NCBI GenBank assembly: GCA_918026815.1
Contig: CAKJVC010000088.1
Coordinates: 1,860,001 to 1,924,000 of the forward strand
From: Chalara sp. BL73
Lineage: Eukaryota > Ascomycota > Leotiomycetes > Helotiales
DNA: 64,000 bases
Direction: 5' to 3'
A program made the position numbers and the translations under genes. The notes beneath the pieces are model-generated. The model was not told the origin of the DNA, did no database searches, and was given only the letters and a program-made list of their open reading frames with translations. Numbering within the stretch: position 1 is the first letter of the stretch; each line of letters begins with the position of its first letter. Positions 50,200 to 61,727 of this stretch are shown here, piece after piece.

Positions 50200-51930
50200 C
50201 CTACTTACTCGATTTTCTCAACAACGCCTTCGTATCGAATTTCCAAAATAGCCGAAGTTGGATCAAATGACAGTGCTTTATCTTCAATAGCCCTTAGCCC
50301 TTTCCGGGAGGAAGATTCTAACCTCCAACAGCCAGCACAGCCAACATTGTCGCCTTCCTCACCTATATTGCTTGAGGTAGAATCTCGTGGAGCGCTTGAT
50401 ATCCACACTACTTTAGTGTCGACCGAACCTTCCACTGGAGCAAGCTTGATGGAACCAAGATTGCAGCCTAATATTGGGTCATTGAGAGGTGTTTAAGATC
50501 TCAATGACCCACCTTATCCTGAGCCTCTCTCCGTTGCAGATCTGTTTGAGTCTTACATTTGATATGTGAGAAACTGGGGGACGTGTATATGGTCCTTGAT
50601 GGCTGAGGTGAGTCTCGCATGGGCAGTGAAGCTGGATTTACAGATATCCTGCCTAGGTTTCGGAGAGCACCGTGTAGACTCTACGTCACAAGTCGCAGCC
50701 CCCCTGACCACAGTAAAATATCAACACTGCTTCATAACCACACAAATCTGGAACTTACTGCCCCAGACATCGATGTGTACGCTCGTGAAACGCGTCTAAT
50801 CCGTATCTAAGCAGACCCTGAACTGACACCTCTGCATACAGATGGCTATGCGGAGCATCTGCCCGTGGACAGCCTGATTAATCGATCACAAAGAATGTAA
50901 GTTTACGTCAGATCTTATATATAGCTAATAATCATTGAGCGACGTTTAAATTCCTCCGTTAGTCTAACCTTGTCAACAGATTCATTATAGCAAAGATTCT
51001 GTTCCAAATCCTGTTACCAGATAAAAACCAAATAATGTTAGGGTCTTCTAGTTGGGTTGATACCATTATTAATTTACTGGTTGGGAGACTAGAGATTACT
51101 GAGCAGGGTTTGAAGGTCCTAGAAGAAAAGCCAGGCGCCGATGGCCAGTTCGCAAGAATAGCAGCTGTCTTTTTGGTCCACTCAAACTGGCCCTTATCCC
51201 TTCAAGCGCTTTAGGAGCCGATTTCCGTTCTTGAATCCGATTCATCCAGAGTCGTGGATATTGTCAGCTTGTGTGAGGGATTCCCGGTGATTGATCCTGG
51301 CAACTCACTGGCCAACGTGACCCTTGACGAAATCAAAGATGTAGCCCAGAAACACTGGCCTATATTGTACAATTCCTTGTTTACTATTGCGTCAATAGGG
51401 CTGAAATATCTCCTACGTGGTGACTTCAACAACGGCTGTTGCAAGACAGACTACTCTAGTCCAACTTCTCTCCAAACACTACTTCCTGGACCCTCACACT
51501 CCCGCACACACTACAGTAGACTACTGGAGACCTTGAACTCGGCCTATGATAGGAGCCTGGGACAACACTCTCAGATTTTGAGCATTGTCACTGGAAGGAA
51601 GCCGAGTAACGAGTCTGATTATATCAACGTTTAACCCTCTCCCTTCTCGTCGTGGTTATGGGAATGAGGCTAGAGATCTTGCAGTAAAACTCTCTGTAAC
51701 TTCCAATGGTCGATTGGCCATCCAAGCTCTCATGTACGCGGACCAGGAGTGTAAATCACTAGGCATTTCTTGAGAAAGGTTTACCAACTAGATAGATTCT
51801 ATGTCCATACTCCAAATAATTGCCCGATTTGGTATGACGAAATTGCTTGAGGAGATGCTTCAAGAAACGCATCATAACTCAACTCTATCAAGCATTTCTC
51901 CTGGGCCATCTAAGCTAGATCCCAAGTTGA
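50200..51930 (+). pseudogene. Unidentified coding relic
   Basis: Long open plus-strand stretches with protein-like composition lie in succession: about 50215-50490, 50987-51210, then 51221-51634 in the same frame after one TAG (51211-51213), and a further block to 51773 and 51786-51930 in other frames. Visible pieces include VAQKHWPILYNSLFTIASIGLKYLL and IARFGMTKLLEEML, the latter ankyrin-like. No domain can be named. The pattern of stops and frame changes suggests a decayed gene rather than exons. Confidence 0.4.
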
Positions 51931-51939
51931 TCAGATAGT

Positions 51940-53690
51940 GGATCTAACTCGCAGGATCGGTGATCTATCTATCTATTCTTACTATAGCAAGTCCATTGGA
52001 AGATTGAGGTTTTCCATCTTTGTCGCCGTTTCAGTTCTGGCTCCCTTTTCCGACTCTTTGCTCGCAAGTACATCATGACCTTTAATTCTACTCCAAACGC
52101 TAGATTTCATGTTTTTCACAGCGGTGTGGCTCAAATGGTGGGCTGAAGTAGAGGGAGCTCAGGTCCGCAAGTACGTGAGTGTTTATGCTGTATTATCACT
52201 TAGTTTCTTCTTTTTAATGGTGCTTGTGCATGGTAAGTGAAGCCTCTTACCTTCAGGTATTTGACATAGGCACTGGCCGATGAAGTTAACGTCTTTATTT
52301 ATACACATCACGCCTAGGGCTGCTGCCAGACTGTACGGCATGCTACTCCGAACAGTTTTTTTGGTACACCAGCAGTTCTCTGACATTGATGACGAAACGA
52401 TACTCAATAGACTCAGTCAAGATCCGACGCTCGTCGGGGAATCTCTACTACAGTCACTCTTGTAACGGCCACTTACCTTGTCATAACAATGGGCAAACCC
52501 GTTCTAATATCAGCAGGATCTGGTTACATGGCACTGGCTATACCATTCGTTTTATGTATGGTTTATATACTGCAGAACTTTTATCTCCGTACGTCTCGCT
52601 AATTACGATTTCTCGGTCTCGAAATGAAACCACCTATCTACTCAAGTTTCGGTGAGACGATTGAAGGCATCTCGACTATTCGTGCGTTTGGCTGCAGAAT
52701 GAGGCGAAACGCGTCAACCTAAAGAGGATAGACGCTTCGCAGAGCTCATTTTGCCTACTTTTTTGCATTCAACAATGGCTGCATCTCATTCTGGATCTTA
52801 TTATTGCTGTATTTGGGATAATTCTCGGTAAGCCTAGGTTCCCACATTCTGGCATAACCCAGTGAAATTAATTTTTCGATAGTTGGCTTCGCCGTAGCTC
52901 TAGCCAGCACAACTGATGACCGGCTCCTTGAAATAGCCCTTGTCAATATTCCCGACTTCAACCTAAACTTAACATCCATAGTAGTCTATTGGACTCAGTT
53001 GGAAACCTCACTGGGGGCCATAGCCAGTCTTAAAAGTTTTGAGAACCAAACGCTACGGGAAACACCCCTCAAAAGAGGATAAATTACTCCTGCAAAATGA
53101 ACAACTTCTCGCGCGATTGAGCTCAGGTATTTAAGCGTCTCATACGGGCGAGTTCTCGCATTCGGGCTTATGGAAAGGAATAAGTCTAATAGTTTAATGT
53201 AGCCCAGGAAAGACAGCGCTAATTGATGTGTAGTTCCAGTCGAGCCAGGACAAATTACCGGCATTTGCAACGAACATGGGGGTAAGCATCCACCGACTTC
53301 AGTCCTTGTCAGTTAAGCAAACAGCTGCGAGGCGGAAAATCCTCGCTTATTTCGACATTACTTCGAATTTCAGACATAGATGAACCCACGTCTATTCTTG
53401 TCGATGGCCTGGACCTCAAGAACATCTCAACAGAAATCATTAGAGAAAGATTCGGCACAATGCTACCAGAGCCTTACATACTCCCTAGAAATGTGTAGTT
53501 AAATTCTAATCCAACTTCTATCATTGCAGACGAGATTATCGTTGAGGCACTAGGACGAGGACACATCTGGGAGATTCCGCTACCACGAGGTGGGCTGGAC
53601 GCAGAACGTAAAGGAGATAGCTTATCACAGTGTTAACAACAGCTATTTGCGCTAGCCATGACCAATTCTCGTACATGCTTGCGGACGTGA
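51940..53690 (+). pseudogene. 5'-truncated ABCC transporter pseudogene
   Basis: Blocks of the second half of an ABCC transporter appear in order. The TMD2 entry (DLTRRIGDLSIYSYY, then VWLKWWAEVEGA near 52125) comes first, then TILNRLSQD (52408), FYLRTSRQLRFLE, IEGISTIRAFG (52660-52690) and VVYWTQLETSLGAIASL (52980-53030). The NBD2 follows: GGKSSLISTLLRISD around the Walker A, ILVDGLDLKNIS, and the post-D-loop-like ALGRGHIWEIP. Frames are split by shifts and stops throughout. The first half (TMD1, NBD1) is absent. It is diverged from the intact ABCC gene at 3617-9233 and not a recent copy of it. Confidence 0.75.
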
Positions 53691-55435
53691 ATGCATGGTG
53701 AGTGCTGACGGTTTCTCACTTCGCATACTATGAATGCTTCGTGCATAGATTTGTGCTTGGCGACAGTGGTACATGCAAAAAGTTTGGCAATCCCTCTTTT
53801 GTCCATATTTGCGTAATAAGTTTTGAAATCGTCAATGTAACGTTCCAAAGCTCAGAACATACTTCTGTCTCTCAATGAGGACGCTTCTACCCACCTTTCA
53901 TTTTCCAATTTTCCTTTCTAATTCTCGCACTTCATCTGCCTACACGAAGAATAGCATGTTGCAACCCAAGAAACATCGATGTCAGAGTATCGATGAAAGT
54001 ATAACATCTAATTATCCCAAAGGCTGTCGTTTGCTACAATGGCTACTGGTTTTATGATCCCTTCCCTTGGCTGTCCTCTTCAGAGTTGTTGGATATCTTC
54101 TTGGTAAGCATCAATCTTTCAAAACACAAAAAGGTTCTACCCAGTTGAAGGTATGAATCTCCATCACAGAATAGAGATTATCCTTCTTGATACATGTCCT
54201 TAATCAACTAGTTCCCACAACAACAAAAGTCTCCCCCTCAAACTCCACATTCTGCCAACAGCCCTCCGATCTCTCGCTCCCCATACACGAACTTTGGGGG
54301 ACTCTTTATCCGCGTGATAAAATCATCTTGAAGAATGGAGCCTCTGATTATCTAGGCCGGAATCCTAAACGAATGGTTTTCATAGGAATCCATTAGATGC
54401 ATTGTATTGTACTTTCACTACCGCTCGGCTATTAAACTTCTATTATGTCCCGGATTTTAACTCCAGTGACTGATAAACTTACCAGGAATTGCTCTATCAT
54501 GGCTATTTTAAAGGCTAAGACACCTGGCAGGCTACCATGTCAGGCGTCAATATCTCGAATTTTCTCATAACGATAACACTTGGCCATGCGTTACGTTGCG
54601 TAGAATTTGCAAGGAATGGGCTCTCATACAGTACGGATGCGACAATGGAAGACGAGAATTTGGAAATTTTTGGGATTTGGGGTTTGGAATTATGCACCGA
54701 TGCGGTGGTTAGTGGAGCATGATTGATTGTGCGAGCAAGAGAAATGATTTTAGGGAGGATCTTGTTTAATAACAAACCTTGAGGACTTGCAATGAGAATA
54801 TAAGACTTATCTACTCGCTTTTGCAAGTCATGCCCCTGTCGCTGTCCCGCCAAGGACAAATGAGAACTGAAGACTCTCCATGCCTACACCTCCACACGCC
54901 ATAATATATTAGCATTGACAGACTATGTCTTTTATCAGGTCTCCTAAAATTGGACATCTTGAATAAGTATTGAAGTCTCTTGTGTACAGCTACGGTTTGA
55001 ACACCCGCATCATCCTGGTGCCAGCCTAGTATGCACGTGATGGACTACTGGCGAGAGATTCTTTCAAAGGTCGTGGACCGTTTCACTGTGCTCTTTTTGG
55101 TATAGACTGTTTTCCCCCGTGCGAGTTAGATTTTGGCTTGTGGGCAAAGTGAGTCGGCACAATAGGGAGTCTCGCTTATCCCTGCTCGTAAGCAATGGAT
55201 CCGTTGGGACTAGTCTACTAAGCAGACAGGGGGAACCGAAAGTACTGCCACCCCTGTAAGTTCCAAGAATATTAAGCGACTGCTGTTATTTTAGGATTAA
55301 TTGATGAAGCAGAATTTCATCATCCTCCGTGACTAAATTATCACGTACAAATTAGAATGTCGACTATGTGTGTGTAGATCTTTGTATATTTTGCCTTTGA
55401 ACTTCAACAAGCGGATTTCTCTGGCTAACCCCAAC
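53691..55435. other. Intergenic, possible relics
   Basis: Short frames only (for example 54187-54396 plus, 54515-54859 minus). None shows a recognisable motif or joins to a neighbour by consistent splice sites. Confidence 0.5.
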
Positions 55436-57986
55436 ATGTTGGACATCTCGGTTGGGGAAGTTTCCGGCATTATAGCTGCAGCAGTGTTCGCACGTATGGT
55501 CCACCCTCATTTTGCTGATCATATTTGTCTGACTACCCAGTTCAACTCCTCTTACCCCTGGCTATCCCTGGAATACTCATTGCCTTCATTTCTGAAGAAA
55601 ACTCCCTGGTGACATGGTAAGCAACTGAACGCTGCTCTGTTCTGTCTCCTACTCAGCTCACCAGGTCTGTTCTTGGCCGCTTTCTTCACTCCTCCTTCTG
55701 GCCGAGCATCCTGAGCACCGACACAGTAGCCGCCGCTGGAGTCCAAAGGCATGTCAATACTATAGGCTGGTTTCAAATAGTGACTCTATTGTCGCTTGCC
55801 ATAGCCTCCATTGTCACTCCGCTGGGGTTACATGATTCTGTCGAGCCCCAAAACTCACAGACCAAGATACAGTTCGGTTATATCCTAGATGATTCTCTAT
55901 TTGGTAACGGTACGCCTCCTCGGGCTGATGCATCTTTCACCAGAAATTGCGGTTCTGGTGTCGCGTGCCCTGGTTCTACTCTCAACCAGACGTGTCACAA
56001 GGCAGGATTATTAGATATTTGTACGTCAGAATATGACAGGAACATACCCGAGACTCTGAGAGCTCTCTATAGGGATGGTGCAACAAGTTTTAATCCGTCA
56101 GTCTCAAGTATCTTCGATATTCAATGGAGGACGTACAAGAATTCCACAAGCACGTCCAGTACCACTGGATGGTCTTTACGGTCAGCATACCGACAGCTGT
56201 CTCTCCTCATACTTGACGGGGCTATAAAGCCAGTTGAGGGGCTTTTAGTTGACATGGACCAAGGGGGCATTGGCTTCCGCAACCATACAGCGCCTCAACC
56301 GTCGCCTATATATGGCAGTACCTGGACTGAAGATATATTATTTATCCAGCCAGAGACTCAATGCGTCAACTTGAACCTCACAGTTGATTTTCAAATTCCA
56401 ATAGACGAAACTTCAATGGAGGTGAGAGACCTTCGGTTAACAGATCGTGGTGGATTTTCTGCCTTACCTCGTACTAGCCCAACTCTTGATGCATCACCGA
56501 ATGGGCAGCTCAATCTCAATCTGAAAGAGAGGGCTTTCAAAGCAGCGTGGTTTAACAACATCTTTACTTTGATGTACTTCAATGCTACCAATTCTGATTG
56601 GACCAACATATCGCGCATAGATGTAGCGGAGGGTGCTGCGTTTCCTATCACGGTATTCAACCAAAACAGCAAAGTTATTCTTGATCAGGATATCGTCAGG
56701 TCGAGCACTGAATACGGGGATTACCTCGGTCTCAACACCACTGCATCTCGCAATCAATCTAATAGTTATGCTAATCCATTTGGAATCAGTGCAAGGAATT
56801 TTTCTGCGATCAGTAAGTCACCTTATGCTTTATACTAGTTTTGTAGAAGGAGTTAACGGAGGCAGCAAACATGTGTGCCGGATCTTCGGTTTCGAGCCTT
56901 GCAAACATCAACAGCAGTATTGTTGGATGCTGTCTCTTGTATGGTGCCGCCAACCGGACTGACGGAGTCTCTCCTCTCATCGCCGACCCTGGGTCACCAT
57001 GGTCAATTCCGATTTACAGCTGTGCCTCGACTGTAAAAGCAACCGTTCGGACGGTAACATTTCAGTACAATGGCACAGGCATCAATGCACTCACAATTAA
57101 AGGCACGAAACCGAAAACCTACCAAGACAGCGAAAGCCTTCCTCTCTGGGGCGTCGAAGATTTGCAATCGTTGTCGTTGGGAGATGCGCAACCACTTTGG
57201 GGGGTGCTTGGAACCTCCAAGTCCACCAACATTCCTGTAGCCCCCTACAATATCTCCAAGATATCGCAAGAGAGTCTCTACTTGCCTGGCTTTCTAGACC
57301 AGTATTCCATGTTGCTTAATGGCGCTCAGCCCGTGCCGGTCACTGGGCAAAATCTCCCAGGAGTCGAATTCTATTACCAAGCTCTAGCAAGCGCCCTAAG
57401 TATAAACCGACCAGGGGCCACTGGATATCAAGGATTTGCAGATTATTCGGGGAAGACTAGTCTTGCCCTCTATGCTAAATGGCAAAAGCTGTCAAGTTCT
57501 GCAGACTCCGCTTCTAGGATTTTGGATCTAGTTTGGACAGATGTTGCAGCGAATGCAGTTGTCGGTACAAAAGGGTGGGGACTGAGCTCCGCCGCCTCTG
57601 GCCAACTAAATACTGTTGCGAAACGTGCCAGCGATGGAAACGCTGCGCAGAAAATTCTAGTTCCTGTTACCATTTACCAAAGACGCATTCGGTACCGGAT
57701 ACTCTTCGCTATTCCGGCGTTCATCGTTCTTGCGGTAACTGCTGCCATCCTTTGCTCAGTTTCAGTACTCGCTGTTATGGGTAGGACTGGAACAGGGCGG
57801 ATGCGGAAGTTCTTGGAGGCGACATCGGCAGGGAGGATCCTCGGGAAGGCCGTGTGGGCTGGTAAGGCCAGCGGGGGAACGACCAAGGAATGGATTGAGG
57901 CTGTTGGGACTCGGCGTATTAGAATTACCAGCGAGGGTATAAGTGCGGAAGGCGAAAGCTTAATAAATGAGGCTGAAGAGATATGA
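55436..57986 (+). CDS. Membrane-anchored protein of unknown function (fungal family)
   Basis: Four exons, 55436-55493, 55541-55616, 55665-56812 and 56866-57986, join to 800 residues. Hydrophobic segments lie at about residues 10-37 (SGIIAAAVFALQLLLPLAIPGILIAF) and 77-92 (TLLSLAIASIVTPLGL). A long, N-glycosylation-rich, cysteine-containing extracellular part follows. A single C-terminal helix (FAIPAFIVLAVTAAILCSVSVLAV) ends in a short basic tail. I recall similar proteins as widespread, unnamed Leotiomycete/Sordariomycete proteins. The internal motif FDIQWR and the GIGFRNHT...PIYGSTWTEDILFIQPETQC block look family-defining. No catalytic motif is seen. Intact; function unknown. Confidence 0.8.
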
Positions 57987-58297
57987 GTGAATACAGAAAG
58001 GAAGTGTATATGAAGTCAACTGGGCTCAGCATGCGGGCGGCTAAGAAGGGCAAATTGAAATGGAAGATGTAAATGAGGTGGTTCCCAAATACCTCACAGG
58101 AGGCAGGTGTCGACAAATTTAAAAAAGTTGACTTTCCAAATCATACAATTATGTAGTGATAAAAGCTCAGTCTCATACGTATCTGCAGAAATTGCCGCCT
58201 TAGCACAGCTAATATAGGGTGAATCTGTAAGGGCCGTAGAATATCTATATGTCCGCCTTTTCATGCCTAAACCACGCCAACACATACCCCAGTATTC
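57987..58297. other. Convergent intergenic region
   Basis: 3' flanks of two convergent genes. Nothing recognised. Confidence 0.6.
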
Positions 58298-59231
58298 CTA
58301 CAGTAAAACCATGCCAAACGCATTTAGAGCTGCAATTGCTATACCTCCTCCCATACTTCTTATGATCGGTCCATTCGACCCGGCATTTGTGCTGGTAGCA
58401 GTTTCCGCCAGGTTTGTATTTTGAGTTGCCTCTGTCCGCGTTGCTGCTGGGGCGCTAGTAATAGAATTTGGCGTAGACAAACCGCTTCCACTAGCCTGAG
58501 CCGTAGCTTGAGTGACATTTGGAGTTATAGCCGTCGCACCCTATAAATAATGTTAGCCAGAAACAACTCTATTGAGAGTCCGAACGCACAACAAATTCGC
58601 AGCAGTTGTCTCTTAAGCACCTCGAGCCATCACTACAGCAACTCTGGGAGTCAGGAATGTAGCAAAGAAAGTTAGGGTACGACCCAGAGCACCAGTGTTG
58701 AGAACCACTCAGACGCTGGCAGCATTCTTCGCCGGAGTCGCTAGAGGAGCACGTCAATGATGTGGGGGAACTTCCAGGCGGAGTGGCGGGAGTGAGCAGA
58801 GTATTAATCGCAGGGACACCATCAGTGCCAGTTACACCAGGACCCTGACCCTGTTGAGGATATCAGATTGCGTATTCAATGATATTCTTAACATGAACGT
58901 ACGAAAGTGTCACAGCAACTATTGTTAGAACCAACACAATTGCCTCCACGGAATTGTCAGCCTGGAATAACACCCGTGTGAATGATCAAGCTGGAAAGAA
59001 CTCACTTCCTCCCCCACAGCACTGCTCTCCAAGGGTAGGATTAAAACAGCTGTATAAGCTACAAATGATGCTTCCTTCTCCCCACCTCTCGGCACAAGTT
59101 TTATTGTCAGAAAGAGCCCGAGGAGCAATGAGGCCTCGTGCAGCTGGGAATTGGTCTTCAGCTAGTGACCTTCTCCATTCCGCAGACGTGGGCCCTACTA
59201 AGAGGATCGACAGACCAAGCGAGAAACGCAT
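58298..59231 (-). CDS. Cysteine-rich GPI-anchored secreted protein
   Basis: Exons 59231-59006, 58943-58903, 58850-58590 and 58540-58298 give 256 residues. A signal peptide (MRFSLGLSILLVGPTSA) is followed by two Cys-rich modules. The first (residues about 45-90) contains GEQCCGGGSNC and SNNSCCDTF. The second (about 118-176) contains CSSSDSGEECCQ, CSGSYPNFLCYIPDSQSCC and CLRDNCC. A Thr/Ala-rich stalk and a hydrophobic C-terminus (GGGIAIAALNAFGMVLL) fit a GPI anchor. The repeated CC pairs indicate knotted disulfide modules like those in small fungal surface proteins. The 41-base exon 2 depends on an acceptor GTGGAG|GC chosen because it keeps the frame. Confidence 0.72.
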
Positions 59232-59977
59232 TTCCTCTGCAATGGGAAGAAGAATATAATAAACTTATACTTGCAGCAACACAAAAATATAAATCATCGA
59301 AAGGGAACGTAAAAAGTTAGCCGGAGCGAAATGTAGCAGAATGGTCCCTTGAAATAATAGCATAAAAAATAAACTCAAATCCCAGCAGCCCCCAAGGAGC
59401 TTAAAGACGCCACAGCGCTGGATGGAGGGTAGTCCAAGGATGCTGCCTGGAAATAACAATTGGCGTGCAGTGGAGCCGGGGATTAATGCATGGATAACAG
59501 GGGCGATGGCCATTGAATTCCGCCGACTTATACCTTGTATTACTGAGGTGGGGATGCGCTCCCGCTCCGGGTTTTACTTTCTCCGACCTCCGTAGTTGGT
59601 TGGTTCTGAGCCTCCAACATCGGTCAATCATGGTCATCTTGCCCTGACGGATCAGCGTCCTAGGCTTTTATGGGCCCACTAAAAAGGTCATTTAACATCC
59701 AAAATAAAAGAGCCAAAAATAGCTCCCTTTCTGCCATTAGTCATGGAGGACAGTGACCATTCTGCCAGCAATTCTAGCCATGTAAGTTCTTATCTTTTGC
59801 TTCACTCAGCCTGATAAATGCACTTACCCCTTTATATAATAGAATCAAATTATCTATATGGCAAAAGGCGCGTTGGTTCACAAGTCGCATTTAAGTTGAA
59901 AATAAGTTCTCTATTGCTAAATGATCTGAACAATAGGACAGGTTCAAGCAATAGCCAGGTGCACTGACTACTCAGAA
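59232..59977. other. Intergenic
   Basis: No gene recognised between the two secreted-protein genes. Confidence 0.55.
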
Positions 59978-60241
59978 CTACATGCCAGACAAGGTCCCCA
60001 CCACTTTTCCACCACGCTTGCAGCAATTTTTAAAGCAGGTAGGGTTTTTGCCATCTTTCCAACAGTGATACGTGTCGAAGGTGGTGTCATAGTTGTCCTT
60101 ATGACATTTCTTTCCACATTTATATGTTGGTGCGACTGCCCCTACTTTATTTCCATCTTGACAAAAATAGCAAGTGGCTGCAATGGCCTCCAGCGGGAGC
60201 AGCAGAAGCATGAAAACGGTACAATAGTTTGGTAGTTTCAT
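59978..60241 (-). CDS. Small basic cysteine-rich secreted protein (effector or antimicrobial candidate)
   Basis: Single exon of 87 residues. A strong signal peptide (residues 1-22, MKLPNYCTVFMLLLLPLEAIAA) precedes a mature peptide of about 65 residues with eight cysteines, in the pattern CxxC, CxxxC, C, CxxxCC, and many lysines. Size, secretion signal and Cys content match fungal effector candidates and small disulfide-rich antimicrobial proteins. I recognise no specific family. The start is the first ATG and fixes the signal peptide. It stands alone, with more than 700 bases of non-coding flank on each side, in the accessory part of the window. Confidence 0.7.
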   Translation of the reverse strand: MKLPNYCTVFMLLLLPLEAIAATCYFCQDGNKVGAVAPTYKCGKKCHKDNYDTTFDTYHCWKDGKNPTCFKNCCKRGGKVVGTLSGM

Positions 60242-61134
60242 ATTGACTAGATGCCTGTTCTAGAAGACAATTAGAAACAAAACAATACGCATAAAGTGGC
60301 ATATAATCTTCGGGCAGATTTCATTACCTTCACAACTTCAACTCCGAGGACTCTAATTAGATCTGCTGAGGTGGAAGGGATATTTATTTTAAGAACTCGA
60401 AGCTGGACTTGGTGAATTATCTAGAAACATAATTAGAGCTTTACTGCAGAGGAGAGACCTGTCTTGCCTTTTTGTAGAATGAGCGTCGTTGCAGAAGAGA
60501 GTAGAAGACTGGATTCTCCTGGGCTTTTATATGTCTCTAGTGGCCCCCGCTTCCCAGGAGTAGGAAAACTGGGGAAGTGTGCCTCTGCTTACGTGCCTAT
60601 TCTTATCCCGTGGGAATTGAAAGAAGATATGCACTTTCGGAAATTAGCGGTGAATGTTTAATCTTGTCCTGATTGGGATATGACCTGTGCTCTTAGCTCA
60701 GAATACTGTGCGCAAATCAGCCTGTTACTAAAGAATATCAGCTCTGTAGAGATTTCCTTTCTAAAAGAAGTAGCAACATCGTATGGTCCGCTTATGCTGT
60801 TGAAATTTGGGCGAGCGCTACAGCAAGGGGCGGCTTTGCCCGTTGCTAATCGCAACAGAAAGGAAGAACTCATAAATTCCTTTGACAAAGCACTACCCGC
60901 GGCACGTCCGGCCTAATCTGGACCTCGTAGGTTTGCACAACCTAGTGCTTACCAATGGAATAACCACTCTCTATAAGTATCTACCCAAATTACTCTACTC
61001 AGTCCTTTTGAGCCGAACCCGGCCGATACTCCGGCGGAAACCAAAGAATATTTGTACTTCTTCTGTGATCCACTCATTTGCTACAAATAAACCATCCAGT
61101 TTGCTACTGAGCGAAATGATTAAGTCTGAGTAGA
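60242..61134. other. Intergenic
   Basis: Facing short frames at 60658-60916 on both strands and one at 60882-61133 have no motif. No gene called. Confidence 0.5.
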
Positions 61135-61413
61135 CTAGGCTCCAATGGCCCTCGAGCGTTTGAGCGCCGCGCCTGTCGCGGCATCCCAGAGCCGCACTGT
61201 ATTATCGTAAGACCCAGACACTATTAGCTTACTATTCGGTGAAAATGCCACAGACTTAACTCGGCTCGAATGGCCTTCGAGCATTTGCAGCGCTGCGCCT
61301 GTCGCAGCATCCCAGAGCCGCACTGTCTTATCGCCTGACCCAGACATCACTAGTTTGCTGTCCAGCGAAAAAGCTACGGACTTGACCCTAAGCGGATTTG
61401 TGCCGCACTGCAT
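61135..61413 (-). pseudogene. WD40-repeat fragment (NLR-type C-terminus)
   Basis: Two adjacent 42-residue WD40 units, [13 protein letters not shown]...[18 protein letters not shown], are nearly identical at both protein and DNA level (126-base period). Such near-identical blades are typical of HET-E/HET-D/NWD-type fungal NLR receptors, whose repeat arrays undergo concerted evolution. No NACHT, HET or further blades adjoin. The second unit loses frame just after TGAAL, reading into an early stop. A stranded end of an NLR gene. Confidence 0.75.
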
Positions 61414-61727
61414 ACTCCGGCACCTTATAGTTTAAAATTTGTTTTATCGATATTAATAATCAGTATTCAAAGTTTAAAAATGTGCAAAGTAATAAGCAAA
61501 TGTATTAAATTCTAAGTGCTTTTGACACTGTAATGACTGCTATAGACATATTCTCAACCGACTAACCCTGCCCGCTTTTAAGTGTAGGGTTGCTCATTTA
61601 TCAAAACGGCGTTAAACTGTCCTTCAAGAAAGCGAGCCTGCTTAACTTGTCCTAACATCTTTCCGCTACTCAGTTTCTTAAGATCATAAACTTAGAAAGG
61701 TTTTTGAAAATGTCTTTGACTATCCTC
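61414..61727. other. Intergenic
   Basis: AT-rich gap between the WD40 fragment and the HET pseudogene. Nothing recognised. Confidence 0.6.

Noticed and set aside
50205..50435. 76-codon minus-strand frame
   Set aside because: Shadow of the better plus-strand open stretch of the unidentified relic.
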